This document shows positions 34,601 to 43,251 of a DNA stretch of 64,000 nt, piece after piece. Under the pieces are notes generated by a model that ran no database searches, was not told the DNA's origin, and saw only the letters and a list, made by a program, of their open reading frames with translations. The first letter of the stretch is position 1. Each line of letters opens with the position of its first letter. Source of the stretch: Flavobacteriales bacterium (lineage in GTDB: Bacteria > Bacteroidota > Bacteroidia > NS11-12g > UBA9320); NCBI GenBank assembly GCA_020635455.1, contig JACJZT010000002.1:248001-312000 (forward strand), in the 5' to 3' direction. Made by a program: the position numbers and the translations under genes.

Positions 34601-37600
34601 TTATACGTTGCGAATCTTGGTTAAATAGGACACGGAAGGTTTAATACCTACCTCTTCAAGCATATGGTAGGACCTTTCATTTTTATACAATTTAGAAATT
34701 TCACTTTCCGGGTCATTCATGTCGCCAAACACTATTGCATTTGAAGGACAAGCAGTAGCACAAGCTGTTTTGATATCTCCATCTTTTACTTTTCTGCCTT
34801 CTCTCTTGGCAGACAATTTACCTGCCTGTATCCTCTGAACACAGAAACTGCATTTTTCCATAACTCCTCTGGTTCTTACGGTAACGTCAGGATTAATCAC
34901 CATCTTTCCTAAGTCATTATTGAAATGGTTGTCAAAATTATCGTTGTCGTTATATCTGAACCAGTTGAATCTTCTCACCTTATAAGGACAGTTGTTACCG
35001 CAATATTTAGTTCCGATACAACGGTTATAGGTCATTTGATTCAAACCTTCGGTGCTGTGGGTGGTCGCCAAAACAGGACATACCGTTTCACAAGGAGCGT
35101 GCTCGCAATGTTGACACATCATAGGCGCGTGAACAACTCGGATGTTATCATAAACAGTACTTTCACTACTTTCTATTTCTTTTTCTTTAGTAAGATATTG
35201 CTCAGGAGTGTAAAAACTGTAATAACGATCGATTCGCATCCAGTGCATTTCTCGTCTTAGGCGGATCTCATCACGACCAACAACGGGAACATTATTCTCG
35301 ATATGACAACTTACGATACATGCTCCACACCCGGTACAGGCATTCAGATCAATAGCCATTCCCCATTTGTGCCCTGTTGTGTAATCGTATTCCTGCCATA
35401 AGGTTACCAGATCGATCTTATGATCGTTTCTAACATATGGGTTCTTTTTGAACTCTTCAAGTGTAGCTTCTCTAATGTAATCTCTGCCCTCAATGGTATG
35501 ATGGGTTTGGGTTTGGGCCAAAACATATTTTTCACCGGTTTTCTCCACGGTAATGCTTCCCTGGTAATTGTATAAGGTGTTACCGTCTTTTACCATAAGT
35601 AAAGGGTAAGCGTTTTTACCAAGGTTTTTACCCACTTTACCCGATTGCGTTCTACCATATCCAAGGGCTATTGCATAAGTACCTGTTGCTTGCCCGGGTT
35701 GAATAAGAACCGGAATGTTTTCTATTTTTTTATTTCCAAGACTGATGTTGACCACATCGTTTTGTTTCAGATCATTTTTTTCGGCTTCTGACTTTGAAAC
35801 AGAAAGATAATTATCGTAACAAACCTTCGAAATAGGGTCTGGTGTTTCGTGCAACCATGGATTGTTGGCCAGGTTACCGTCTTTTACTCCAACTTTCTGG
35901 TAAACGATCAACTCGGATGAGTCGCTCTTGGAACTTCCGGAAACTATTTTCTCTGCTGCTTCATTTACATTTGCAGAGAAGGATGGTGTTGCAGACTCTT
36001 CCGTTGCGGATACAATTACACCATCGTGTACGGATTTGTTCCAAACATCAATGTCTTCGTAACTTGACTTGATAAAAGTATATGCATCTGCTTCCGCAGC
36101 ACTCAAACCGGCCCAGATAAGTATGGACTCGATGGCTTGACGGGTATTAAATACTTTTGAAATCGTCGGCTGGGTAAAAGAGATCAATCCCTTTTTAGGT
36201 TCAGAGTCGCCCCAGCTTTCAAGGAAATGTGAATCCGGACAGATATAGCCGGCAACTTCCGAAGTTTCATCTTTTTGCTCTGAAGTTGTAACCACAAGAG
36301 ATGCCTTTTTCAGGCCTTCCACCAGTTTTGAGGAGTTGTGATAAGAATAAACCGGGTTTGTTCCCATAAATATTACTCCTTTTACACTGCCCGATGACAA
36401 ATTGGAAACAAATTGTTCAAAATCACTCTCTATAAAATTAGATTGATTTGAATGATTGTTCATATCGATCACCGCCCCGTAATTTCCAAGCATCAGATTA
36501 ATAGCATTCACAAGAATTTGATGTTCAGTTACGTTGGATTTTGAAACCACGAGTGAACGTCCTGAAGCCGCTACAAGATCTTTGGCAGCTTTTTCAATGC
36601 TATTGCCTGCCAGTTCAGCCTTTTGAGCTACAGGAATCTGGCTGCCATTCATTTGTCTGGCTATTTCGTTGTAAAGAGAAATAAGATAAATGCCTTCTTT
36701 TGACTCTTTCATCGGAACCCTTACATCTGCATTAGAACCGGTTAAGGATAAAATGGATTCGAACTGATAATGTTTAGAAAGCTTTCCGTCTTTCGGATTC
36801 CTTTTAGTTACCCATTGTTTAGTGTATTCAACAGGAGATATCCATGTACCAAGAAAGTCGGCACCAAAGGAAACGATTACATCTGCTTTGTCGAAATTGT
36901 AAGAAGGCAAAGCTCTTTTTCCAAAAGATTTTTCATTGGCAAGCAAGATACCGGAATAAGAAATGGGGTCGTATGCAACTACTTCGGTTCCTGCATATTT
37001 TGCCTTGAATACTTCAAGTGCTTTGGCAAGAGAGGGGCTTTTTGATGAACCTGTAACAATTGTGATCTTTCCACCTGATGCAACAATACCCTCAAGTTTG
37101 GCAATGATTTCTTTATCGAGTTCACCCCAATTTTCGTTTTCATTTCCATTTTTAACAGGATTTGCAAGCCTGTTAATATCATATAACGACAATATACTTG
37201 CCTGACCTGTGGCACAAAGAGCACCTTTGGAAATTGGTGATAATTCGTTCCCGTCTAATTTTATAGGTCTGCCTTCACGGGTTTTGACAAGAATGCCGCA
37301 TCCGGTATTGCAACCTCCGCAGGTTGAAGCATAGTAATTTGCATTTCCCGGAGTAACGTTTTCAGGATTGACAACATATGGGATCGCGTATTTAACCTGA
37401 GTTTTCTGGCAAGCAGCCAATGCCACGGCAGAAACACTAAAGCCAAAATACTTAAGAAAATCTCTTCGGTTCGAAGAAAGATCAAGGTCTGTTGCATTCA
37501 GCACTTCTTCTAAGGGAAGGGCTTCAGCAAATTCATTCTTTTTGGATGAAACAAATTCAGGGTGCTTTTCAGCCTCTTCAATTCCTTTCCAGTATTTATT

Positions 37601-37612
37601 ATTTAAGTCCAT
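34601..37612 (-). CDS. actB: alternative complex III large subunit ActB (molybdopterin-like plus Fe-S domain)
   Basis: A 1003-residue periplasm-facing protein. It carries an RR motif (SSNRRDFLKYFGFSVSAVAL, about 45-65) typical of Tat export. The first two-thirds resemble molybdopterin oxidoreductases but without a clear cofactor-binding set, as in other ActB proteins. The C-terminal third is a ferredoxin-type domain with four cysteine clusters (DLNACTGCGACIVSCH, MMCQHCEHAPCETVCP, CIGTKYCGNNCPYKVRRF and KCSFCVQRIQAGK...ACATACP). These would hold three [4Fe-4S] clusters and one [3Fe-4S]. It lies between actA and actC. Confidence 0.95.
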   Translation of the reverse strand: MDLNNKYWKGIEEAEKHPEFVSSKKNEFAEALPLEEVLNATDLDLSSNRRDFLKYFGFSVSAVALAACQKTQVKYAIPYVVNPENVTPGNANYYASTCGGCNTGCGILVKTREGRPIKLDGNELSPISKGALCATGQASILSLYDINRLANPVKNGNENENWGELDKEIIAKLEGIVASGGKITIVTGSSKSPSLAKALEVFKAKYAGTEVVAYDPISYSGILLANEKSFGKRALPSYNFDKADVIVSFGADFLGTWISPVEYTKQWVTKRNPKDGKLSKHYQFESILSLTGSNADVRVPMKESKEGIYLISLYNEIARQMNGSQIPVAQKAELAGNSIEKAAKDLVAASGRSLVVSKSNVTEHQILVNAINLMLGNYGAVIDMNNHSNQSNFIESDFEQFVSNLSSGSVKGVIFMGTNPVYSYHNSSKLVEGLKKASLVVTTSEQKDETSEVAGYICPDSHFLESWGDSEPKKGLISFTQPTISKVFNTRQAIESILIWAGLSAAEADAYTFIKSSYEDIDVWNKSVHDGVIVSATEESATPSFSANVNEAAEKIVSGSSKSDSSELIVYQKVGVKDGNLANNPWLHETPDPISKVCYDNYLSVSKSEAEKNDLKQNDVVNISLGNKKIENIPVLIQPGQATGTYAIALGYGRTQSGKVGKNLGKNAYPLLMVKDGNTLYNYQGSITVEKTGEKYVLAQTQTHHTIEGRDYIREATLEEFKKNPYVRNDHKIDLVTLWQEYDYTTGHKWGMAIDLNACTGCGACIVSCHIENNVPVVGRDEIRLRREMHWMRIDRYYSFYTPEQYLTKEKEIESSESTVYDNIRVVHAPMMCQHCEHAPCETVCPVLATTHSTEGLNQMTYNRCIGTKYCGNNCPYKVRRFNWFRYNDNDNFDNHFNNDLGKMVINPDVTVRTRGVMEKCSFCVQRIQAGKLSAKREGRKVKDGDIKTACATACPSNAIVFGDMNDPESEISKLYKNERSYHMLEEVGIKPSVSYLTKIRNV

Positions 37613-37629
37613 TTAGTTCTTTCTTAAAA

Positions 37630-38592
37630 TTAATAATGACATTTACCGCATTCCAAACCACCGTTATCGGCAACCGTGTAAACGGTTTTTCCTTCCATTT
37701 TCAATCGTTTGTGAAGGTCTTCGTAGTATTTATTATTGGCTACATCAATACCTTTTTCTTTGTGACAATTAATACACCAGTTCATTTGAAGGGATGAATA
37801 CTGATATACTTTATCCATTTCTTCAATCGGTCCGTGACAGGTCTGACACTCCAATTTACCAACCTTTACGTGCTGTGAATGGTTGAAGTACGCAAGATCA
37901 GGCAAATTGTGAATTCGCACCCATTCAATAGGTTTTTGTTTATATCCGGGTATGTAAGCATTGTTTTCAGAATCCCAACCAATGGCTTTGTATATTTTAG
38001 CGATCTCAGGAGATACTTCGCCGTCGTATCTATCCCTTAAAGTAACATATTTATGGCAATTCATGCAGGTATTAGCTGATGGAATGCTGGCCTGCTTACT
38101 TTTTTCAACCGTAGCATGACAATATTTACAGTCGATCTGTAATTTACCGGCATGAAGCTTATGCGAATAATTTATGGGTTGAGTGGGGGAGTAAGACTGC
38201 TGAACTCCTACTTTGTGCATTCCGAATTTATAAGCTTTAACAAATGCGGTCAAACCTAGCAGAGTACCAATTGCAAGAGATGCAACCGTAGGGTTAAGAG
38301 TTCTCAACCATGGCTTGAACGTTCTGTGGTAATACCCTGGAACATGTTCTTCTCCGGCCTTCTCTTCGATAATTTTATCCAGATGACTCTTTACTCTGTA
38401 TAGAAAATAAGCTATTACCAGAAACAGTATGGATAATAGAATAAGAATTACAAAAGTGGTGTCGGTATAGAATAATCCGGGAGCCGAACCTTCAGCATCT
38501 TCTGTCGGGGCTTGCGCAAATAGAGTTCCGGCCAGTGGCATCAAGCTTAATAAAAGAGCCGCTTTTCCGTAACTTTTATGATTTTTAAACAT
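37630..38592 (-). CDS. actA: alternative complex III pentaheme cytochrome c subunit ActA
   Basis: A 320-residue membrane-bound cytochrome. A signal-like N-terminus and two hydrophobic helices (about 45-65 and 100-120) precede five CxxCH heme sites at residues 155, 176, 249, 273 and 315. This matches ActA, which collects electrons in ACIII. It is the first gene of the operon, and a TAnnTTTG-type -7 box lies upstream. The whole set actA-B-C-D-E-F runs without interruption to the terminator at about 30.6 kb. Confidence 0.95.
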   Translation of the reverse strand: MFKNHKSYGKAALLLSLMPLAGTLFAQAPTEDAEGSAPGLFYTDTTFVILILLSILFLVIAYFLYRVKSHLDKIIEEKAGEEHVPGYYHRTFKPWLRTLNPTVASLAIGTLLGLTAFVKAYKFGMHKVGVQQSYSPTQPINYSHKLHAGKLQIDCKYCHATVEKSKQASIPSANTCMNCHKYVTLRDRYDGEVSPEIAKIYKAIGWDSENNAYIPGYKQKPIEWVRIHNLPDLAYFNHSQHVKVGKLECQTCHGPIEEMDKVYQYSSLQMNWCINCHKEKGIDVANNKYYEDLHKRLKMEGKTVYTVADNGGLECGKCHY

Positions 38593-38618
38593 ATATATGT
38601 AAACCTGATTTTCGGCTG

Positions 38619-38626
38619 CAAATATA
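38619..38626 (-). promoter_or_regulatory. -7 promoter box of the act operon
   Basis: Minus strand TATATTTG (plus strand CAAATATA), 26 nt upstream of the actA ATG. A -33 element could not be placed. Confidence 0.5.
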
Positions 38627-38906
38627 AGGGAGTAAATGATTTGGACTCGTTTAATTTTTGCACAATTCTGACAATTTAGAACTTTTCTAAATAATACCTA
38701 TGTGTCTGATTATGTGATATATAGATGAATTTTATTGCCGGCTGAAAATTGTACAGCCTGTTGAAACAATGAAAGTTATATTCTAAAAGTAAAGGATATG
38801 AACTCATGAATTAAAATAAGAATAACCTGTACATTGTTTGGGGCATAAATAGTTAATTGTAGTTTAAATTTATTTGTCCGGAATTAAAATTATTTTGTTT
38901 TGCGTT

Positions 38907-38914
38907 TACCTTTG
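38907..38914 (+). promoter_or_regulatory. -7 promoter box of the Tyr/Cys-rich protein gene
   Basis: TACCTTTG, an exact TAnnTTTG, 43 nt before the ATG at 38958. No TTG at the right spacing was found. Confidence 0.45.
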
Positions 38915-38957
38915 AATTAAATAAAGTATAAATACTAAATTCGTAAAATATTTAAAG

Positions 38958-39386
38958 ATGAAAAACATGAAAAAATTAATCCTTATGTTGAGTTTATTTG
39001 CTTTTTGTGGTGTTTGGGAATCACAGGCTCAGTCTAAAGACAAGAAAAAAGCTACAGAAAATCCAATTAAAGTTGAAAAATTCACGGATGGTAAAACACT
39101 TACCGAGGACGATCTTGGATTCCTGAATGCGGTATTGGCCGACAAGGAAAACAAAAGCAGGGGAGGCTATTCGGACAATGTTACCATAGGCGAAAATGAG
39201 TACAGTGTGGGCGATGTGTTGTCAAAAGAAGATGTTGAAGCGATCGAAAAAGCCATTTCCGATTCCAAGAATTCCAAAAAGGTAGAAAACAAGGATAAAA
39301 GCCGGGGCGATTGTAACCTTTGGTGTTATTACTATCTTAAGGATAGTTATGGTAACTGGTATTATTACTACTATTGTTGTGGGTAA
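38958..39386 (+). CDS. small secreted protein with Tyr/Cys-rich C-terminal tail, unknown function
   Basis: A 142-residue protein that I do not recognise. Residues 1-25 form a Sec signal peptide (core LILMLSLFAF, cleavage after SQAQ). A lysine-rich linker follows. Two degenerate repeats can be seen, GKTLTEDDLGFLNAVLADKE...KSRGG (45-70) and GDVLSKEDVEAIEKAISDSK...KSRGD (85-118), each ending in KSRG. The last 26 residues carry nine Tyr, two Trp and four Cys (119, 123, 140, 141), beginning CNLWCYYYLKD and ending YYYYYCCG. It has its own promoter box and a strong terminator, so it is monocistronic. It could be a processed secreted peptide or a structural envelope protein. Neither is shown. Confidence 0.75.
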   Translation: MKNMKKLILMLSLFAFCGVWESQAQSKDKKKATENPIKVEKFTDGKTLTEDDLGFLNAVLADKENKSRGGYSDNVTIGENEYSVGDVLSKEDVEAIEKAISDSKNSKKVENKDKSRGDCNLWCYYYLKDSYGNWYYYYYCCG

Positions 39387-39406
39387 AATAAATTAACAAT
39401 TATTAG

Positions 39407-39432
39407 AACCGGCTTTATGCCGGTTTTTTTTT
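39407..39432 (+). terminator. terminator of the Tyr/Cys-rich protein gene
   Basis: A perfect 7-bp stem (AACCGGC with GCCGGTT), 5-nt loop, followed by nine T. It lies 20 nt after the stop codon. A clear intrinsic terminator. Confidence 0.9.
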
Positions 39433-39457
39433 GTCTTATGAATGGTATTAAATCAAT

Positions 39458-39465
39458 TACCTTTG
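39458..39465 (+). promoter_or_regulatory. -7 promoter box of the arginase gene, implying a near-leaderless mRNA
   Basis: TACCTTTG ends 4 nt before the ATG at 39470. A TTTG 24 nt further upstream could be a loosely spaced -33 element but overlaps the previous terminator's T run. Confidence 0.5.
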
Positions 39466-39469
39466 CTGC

Positions 39470-40414
39470 ATGGCAAAACGCGACCATTATCATATAATCC
39501 TGATTCCTTCAGAATTGGGTTGCGGTACAAGAGGGGCTGGTTTGGGGCCAGAGGCTATAATGCTTGCCGATATTCAAAGAAAGGGTTCCATTTTTAATTC
39601 GTACCCTGTAAACCGTACCCTGTCGCTAAATGGAAATCTGGCTTTTGAATCAAAATATAAATATGCCAGGCATATTGATTCAATCGTTAAAGTTACCGAT
39701 TCGATCATACACAATGTTGAAGAAGTGTTGAACAAGGAAAAGTTCCCATTGATATTTTCCGGTGACCACAGCAATGCGATCGGAAGTATTTCAGCGGTCA
39801 AGAATCATTTTCCGGTAAAACGTCTAGGCGTGATCTGGATCGACGCTCACGGGGACCTGCATTCGCCTTTTACCACGCCAAGTGGAAATGTACATGGAAT
39901 GCCTCTGGCTGCACTTTTAGGCGATGTTTACCGATCAGAGACCATAAATCAACCGGATGAAGAAACGCTTCAATACTGGAAGGCTCTATTACATTCCGGA
40001 AATAAAAAAATACATCCTAAAATAGAACCGGATGATGTTGTTTTTATTGATATCAGAGACCTGGAAAAACCTGAGTGGAAGGATATCCGTGATAACAAAA
40101 TGAAACATTATGTCCCCGAAGATGTAAAATCAAAACCCATTGAACAAATTGCATCCGAAAGTCTTGAATATTTGAAAGATTGTGATCTTATTTATATTTC
40201 ATTCGACGTTGACAGTCTTGACCCTTCCGTTTCTGAAGGTACAGGCACAAAGGTTCCCAATGGACTTTCCCTTAAAGGTGCCAAAAACCTTTTGGTACAC
40301 TTGATGCAATCGCCTAAGATAGTTGCTCTTGAAATTACGGAAGTCAATCCATTGATCGACCATAAAAATGAAATGGCAAAAACCGTATTGGAAATTTTGG
40401 ATTATATACTATAA
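39470..40414 (+). CDS. arginase family ureohydrolase
   Basis: A 314-residue cytoplasmic binuclear manganese enzyme. Metal motifs are FSGDHSNAIG, VIWIDAHGDLHSP and YISFDVDSLDPSVS. ETEV-like TEVNPLID near the C-terminus completes the active site. The SGNVHGMPLAALLGD loop is the arginase-type substrate region, so arginine hydrolysis to ornithine and urea is the best guess. Agmatinase or formimidoylglutamase activity cannot be ruled out. The thioesterase gene follows 35 nt later. Confidence 0.9.
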   Translation: MAKRDHYHIILIPSELGCGTRGAGLGPEAIMLADIQRKGSIFNSYPVNRTLSLNGNLAFESKYKYARHIDSIVKVTDSIIHNVEEVLNKEKFPLIFSGDHSNAIGSISAVKNHFPVKRLGVIWIDAHGDLHSPFTTPSGNVHGMPLAALLGDVYRSETINQPDEETLQYWKALLHSGNKKIHPKIEPDDVVFIDIRDLEKPEWKDIRDNKMKHYVPEDVKSKPIEQIASESLEYLKDCDLIYISFDVDSLDPSVSEGTGTKVPNGLSLKGAKNLLVHLMQSPKIVALEITEVNPLIDHKNEMAKTVLEILDYIL

Positions 40415-40449
40415 GAGCGGGCCGATAAAAAAGTAATAACAATAAATTA

Positions 40450-40977
40450 ATGCACAAATTAAGTTCTAAAAACCCTTCTGATTCATTGACAATAATGAAT
40501 GAAATTGTATTGCCCAACGATACGAATACACTTAACAATCTGATGGGAGGGCGCTTACTTCACTGGATGGACATAGCTTCTGCCATTGCAGCTCAGAGAC
40601 ACTCAAATTCAATTGTTGTAACAGCATCGGTGGATACGGTTTCGTTTAAGGAACCGATCAAGCTTGGGGATGTTGTAAATATCAAAGCCTGGGTGACCAG
40701 GGCATTTAACTCATCGATGGAAGTTTACATCGAAGTATGGGCCGAAAATATCCCAAGAGGTGAATTGATCAAATGCAATGATGCTTATTATACTTTTGTG
40801 GCACTTGATTCCAGAAACAAACCGGTTAAAGTTCCTCATATCGACCCGGTTACCGATCTCGAAAAAGAAAAGTATGACGGAGCCTTAAGACGCAGACAAC
40901 TTAGGCTGATCTTAGCAAATAAGATAAAGCCAGAAGAAGCATCCGAATTAAAAAACCTGTTTATTAAATCCGAATAA
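40450..40977 (+). CDS. acyl-CoA thioesterase (hotdog fold)
   Basis: A 175-residue cytoplasmic thioesterase of the YciA/BFIT-like group. The hotdog signature MGGRLLHWMDIASAIAAQRH contains the catalytic Asp, and SVDTVSFKEPIKLGDVVNI is the conserved second strand. The C-terminal helix (RRRQLRLILANKIKP) is typical of Bacteroidota members. It cleaves fatty acyl-CoA to free acid and CoA. Chain-length preference cannot be read from sequence. It is probably co-transcribed with the arginase gene. Confidence 0.9.
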   Translation: MHKLSSKNPSDSLTIMNEIVLPNDTNTLNNLMGGRLLHWMDIASAIAAQRHSNSIVVTASVDTVSFKEPIKLGDVVNIKAWVTRAFNSSMEVYIEVWAENIPRGELIKCNDAYYTFVALDSRNKPVKVPHIDPVTDLEKEKYDGALRRRQLRLILANKIKPEEASELKNLFIKSE

Positions 40978-41073
40978 TTTCCGGATTGCCCCGCGAATTA
41001 AATGTTTAATCGATAGATATTGCTGATTGTAATTCAAAAACAATACTTCTGAGATTAAGGGAGTAGCAATATA

Positions 41074-42360
41074 TTATTTAGACTTTTTATACTTATTTTC
41101 CAGTTTTAAGTAAAGATCCTTCGGACTTATGTTTCGTTCCTTTAGTCTTCTTCTTTTACCTAACCAATAAGTCTTGGGTAAATTCTCAACATAATATTTG
41201 GTGTTTATTTCCTTATTCGACATTCCGATCAACCAGTTGATGCGATAATATTGCTGGAAAAAACGCATTGATTTTGGTTCGTCACCATAATTCATTCCGA
41301 TAACCTGAATTTTATTACCGAATTCCTTCTGAATTTTTCTCAGGTAAGAGGTATCCGCCTCAAGTGAAGCCAGATCGTCGTTCCAGAAATAGAGATAAAC
41401 ATTTTTGCGTTTAAAATCTTTGATGGAGTGTTTCTCATTCATTTCAGTCATAAAACTGAATTTTGGAGTCTTACGGCATTTCCGAAGCCTTTTCACCTTT
41501 TTATGAGAACCTGCTTCCCTTATCTCGATCCATTTTCCCAAAGGATCTATCTTTTCAATATAGAATTTCTTTTCATTCCATTCAAATTCTGCCTTTGATT
41601 TACCTGATTTATATTTAATCAGGTCTTCCGAAACGATTTCCTGATTGTAAGGACCAATAAAAACGGCATCAATACCATCATCGTTATACAAGGCATTTAC
41701 ATTCATATCTTTAATGGCAATTACAAAAGAATCGGTTTCATTCTTAAAGCGATCCGAACAAATATTAAATCTTTGTTCGCGATAACAATTATTGATCTTG
41801 GTAAATACCTTGTTTCCTGAACGTTTCTTATAGTGATCGTCAAGCAGGTTTTTATAAGCCATGTTTTTACCAAATTCGATCCTACTGAATTTTACCTGAT
41901 AGTTTGATTCAGGGAAGGCAATATTTTTAAGTCCAACACTAAAAGAATTCTGATCAAAGGGGAGGTAAACGGGCGGACCATCATCTGTGAAATCAAGGTT
42001 ATTGTTTTTGTCAATATGAAATTGAACCGTAAGTCTTGAACGATAATAATTTCCGATAATGGCAAGGATATAACCCTGATTTTTTTCGGTATTGGCTCCG
42101 GAAAAATAGATAAAGGTATACCCGGTATCCACACAACCGGTAAGGTCGGGCATTTTGTTGATCTTTATCCAGTCTGATTTGCTGCTTTCAACGATACCAA
42201 AGTTGTCGTAGGGTTCAATTGAGGTTGAAACGTATTTGTACACAGGAATAATGGCCTGTGTTTTTTTGGTTTTATCATCCTCTATGTTTGAATTCAGGAC
42301 TATTCGGATTGTTTTTTGCCCGAAAACCTGCAATCCTTTACTGACAAGCAAAAAGGTCAT
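41074..42360 (-). CDS. secreted protein with C-terminal thioredoxin-like fold lacking CxxC
   Basis: A 428-residue exported protein. The ATG at 42360 gives a short signal peptide (MTFLLVSKGLQVFGQ). A TTG 13 codons upstream would lengthen it and cannot be excluded. The N-terminal 280 residues are not recognised and are rich in beta-strand pattern, with DKNNNLDFTDDGP recalling a calcium-loop-like DxNxDxxxDD. The last 120 residues look like a TlpA/thioredoxin fold: NVYLYFWNDDLASLEAD in place of the usual FWASWCxxC, IQVIGMNYGD, and a cis-Pro region VENLPKTYWLG. The redox Cys pair is missing, so thiol chemistry is unlikely. It is monocistronic. Confidence 0.72.
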   Translation of the reverse strand: MTFLLVSKGLQVFGQKTIRIVLNSNIEDDKTKKTQAIIPVYKYVSTSIEPYDNFGIVESSKSDWIKINKMPDLTGCVDTGYTFIYFSGANTEKNQGYILAIIGNYYRSRLTVQFHIDKNNNLDFTDDGPPVYLPFDQNSFSVGLKNIAFPESNYQVKFSRIEFGKNMAYKNLLDDHYKKRSGNKVFTKINNCYREQRFNICSDRFKNETDSFVIAIKDMNVNALYNDDGIDAVFIGPYNQEIVSEDLIKYKSGKSKAEFEWNEKKFYIEKIDPLGKWIEIREAGSHKKVKRLRKCRKTPKFSFMTEMNEKHSIKDFKRKNVYLYFWNDDLASLEADTSYLRKIQKEFGNKIQVIGMNYGDEPKSMRFFQQYYRINWLIGMSNKEINTKYYVENLPKTYWLGKRRRLKERNISPKDLYLKLENKYKKSK

Positions 42361-42435
42361 AAAGACCCTCAGGAAAGTGATGCTTTGATGTATTTGCAAA
42401 ACCGGATTGTTTAGAAGTTTCGAAAATATAAAACT

Positions 42436-43125
42436 TTAGTTATTCCGGTTACCATTCAGCATGGAAATGTAATAGAGCAAGGTAGCAAGAGATCCCAATG
42501 CTGCCACCACATAGGTCAGTGCAGCCCATTTCAAGGCATCTTTGCTCATTTCATATTCCGACTCGGTAACAACATTATTATCAGAGATCCACTTCAGGGC
42601 TCTTTTACTCGCATCAAATTCAACCGGCAAAGTAATAAAACTAAACAAAGTGGTTAGCGCAAATAATACGATCCCTGCAATGAGGATGGTTGGATTTTTG
42701 GTCGCATAAAGGATCATTATACCGGCAAGTATGATCCATTGCATATAATTGGAAGATGCGTTGACCACGGGCACCAACTTGCTTCTCAGGTTAAGCCAGG
42801 CATAGGATTTTGAATGCTGTACGGCATGACCACATTCATGTGCCGAAATAGCAGCAGCAGCAGCATTTCTTTCGTAAAAAACTGCATGGCTTAAATTGAC
42901 CGTTTTATTCAAAGGGTTATAATGATCGGTTAACTGACCTTCGACCGTAACTACCTTTACATCGTAAATTCCATTGTCGGAAAGCATTTTTTTTGCGATT
43001 TCTTCGCCACTCATATCCGACTGCAGCCTGACTTCTGAGTATTTTTTGAATTTGGATTTTAGTTTATTGCTCACCCATAGACTGATAATAAAGAAAACAA
43101 TTCCCAAGATGTATATACCTATCAT
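42436..43125 (-). CDS. membrane zinc metallopeptidase (YugP-like)
   Basis: A 229-residue inner-membrane protein of the neutral zinc metallopeptidase family PF04298. The N-terminal helix (2-19), the zinc motif HECGH (96-100) within AAAAISAHECGHAVQH, and two C-terminal hydrophobic segments (about 130-165 and 195-220) are the expected features. Substrates are unknown, and the B. subtilis homolog YugP is uncharacterised. It has a promoter-like element upstream (43149-43181) and stands alone. Confidence 0.92.
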   Translation of the reverse strand: MIGIYILGIVFFIISLWVSNKLKSKFKKYSEVRLQSDMSGEEIAKKMLSDNGIYDVKVVTVEGQLTDHYNPLNKTVNLSHAVFYERNAAAAAISAHECGHAVQHSKSYAWLNLRSKLVPVVNASSNYMQWIILAGIMILYATKNPTILIAGIVLFALTTLFSFITLPVEFDASKRALKWISDNNVVTESEYEMSKDALKWAALTYVVAALGSLATLLYYISMLNGNRNN

Positions 43126-43148
43126 TTTTGCTTTTTATAGTTTTTAAA

Positions 43149-43181
43149 CAAAAATAATTCCAAACAAAGTATTTCCGTCAA
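43149..43181 (-). promoter_or_regulatory. promoter of the YugP-like gene (-33 TTG, -7 TATTTTTG)
   Basis: Minus strand TTG (43181-43179) and TATTTTTG (43156-43149) are 22 nt apart. The -7 box is 23 nt before the ATG at 43125. Confidence 0.55.
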
Positions 43182-43251
43182 GTTCGATAACGCAATATTT
43201 TATTTTAGTTTTGTCTGCCAAATTGACCTGTCAGTAAACAAGTATCAAAGG

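Larger units (their letters stand above)
38593..38957. other. 365-bp divergent intergenic region between actA and the small secreted protein gene
   Basis: An AT-rich spacer. It holds the actA -7 box on the minus strand (38619-38626) and the small protein's -7 box on the plus strand (38907-38914). I found no further gene, no strong hairpin and no recognisable regulator binding site in the rest. Confidence 0.7.

Noticed and set aside
40967..40987. Inverted repeat AATCCG...CGGATT after the thioesterase gene as a terminator.
   Set aside because: The stem is short, the loop is 9 nt and there is no T run.
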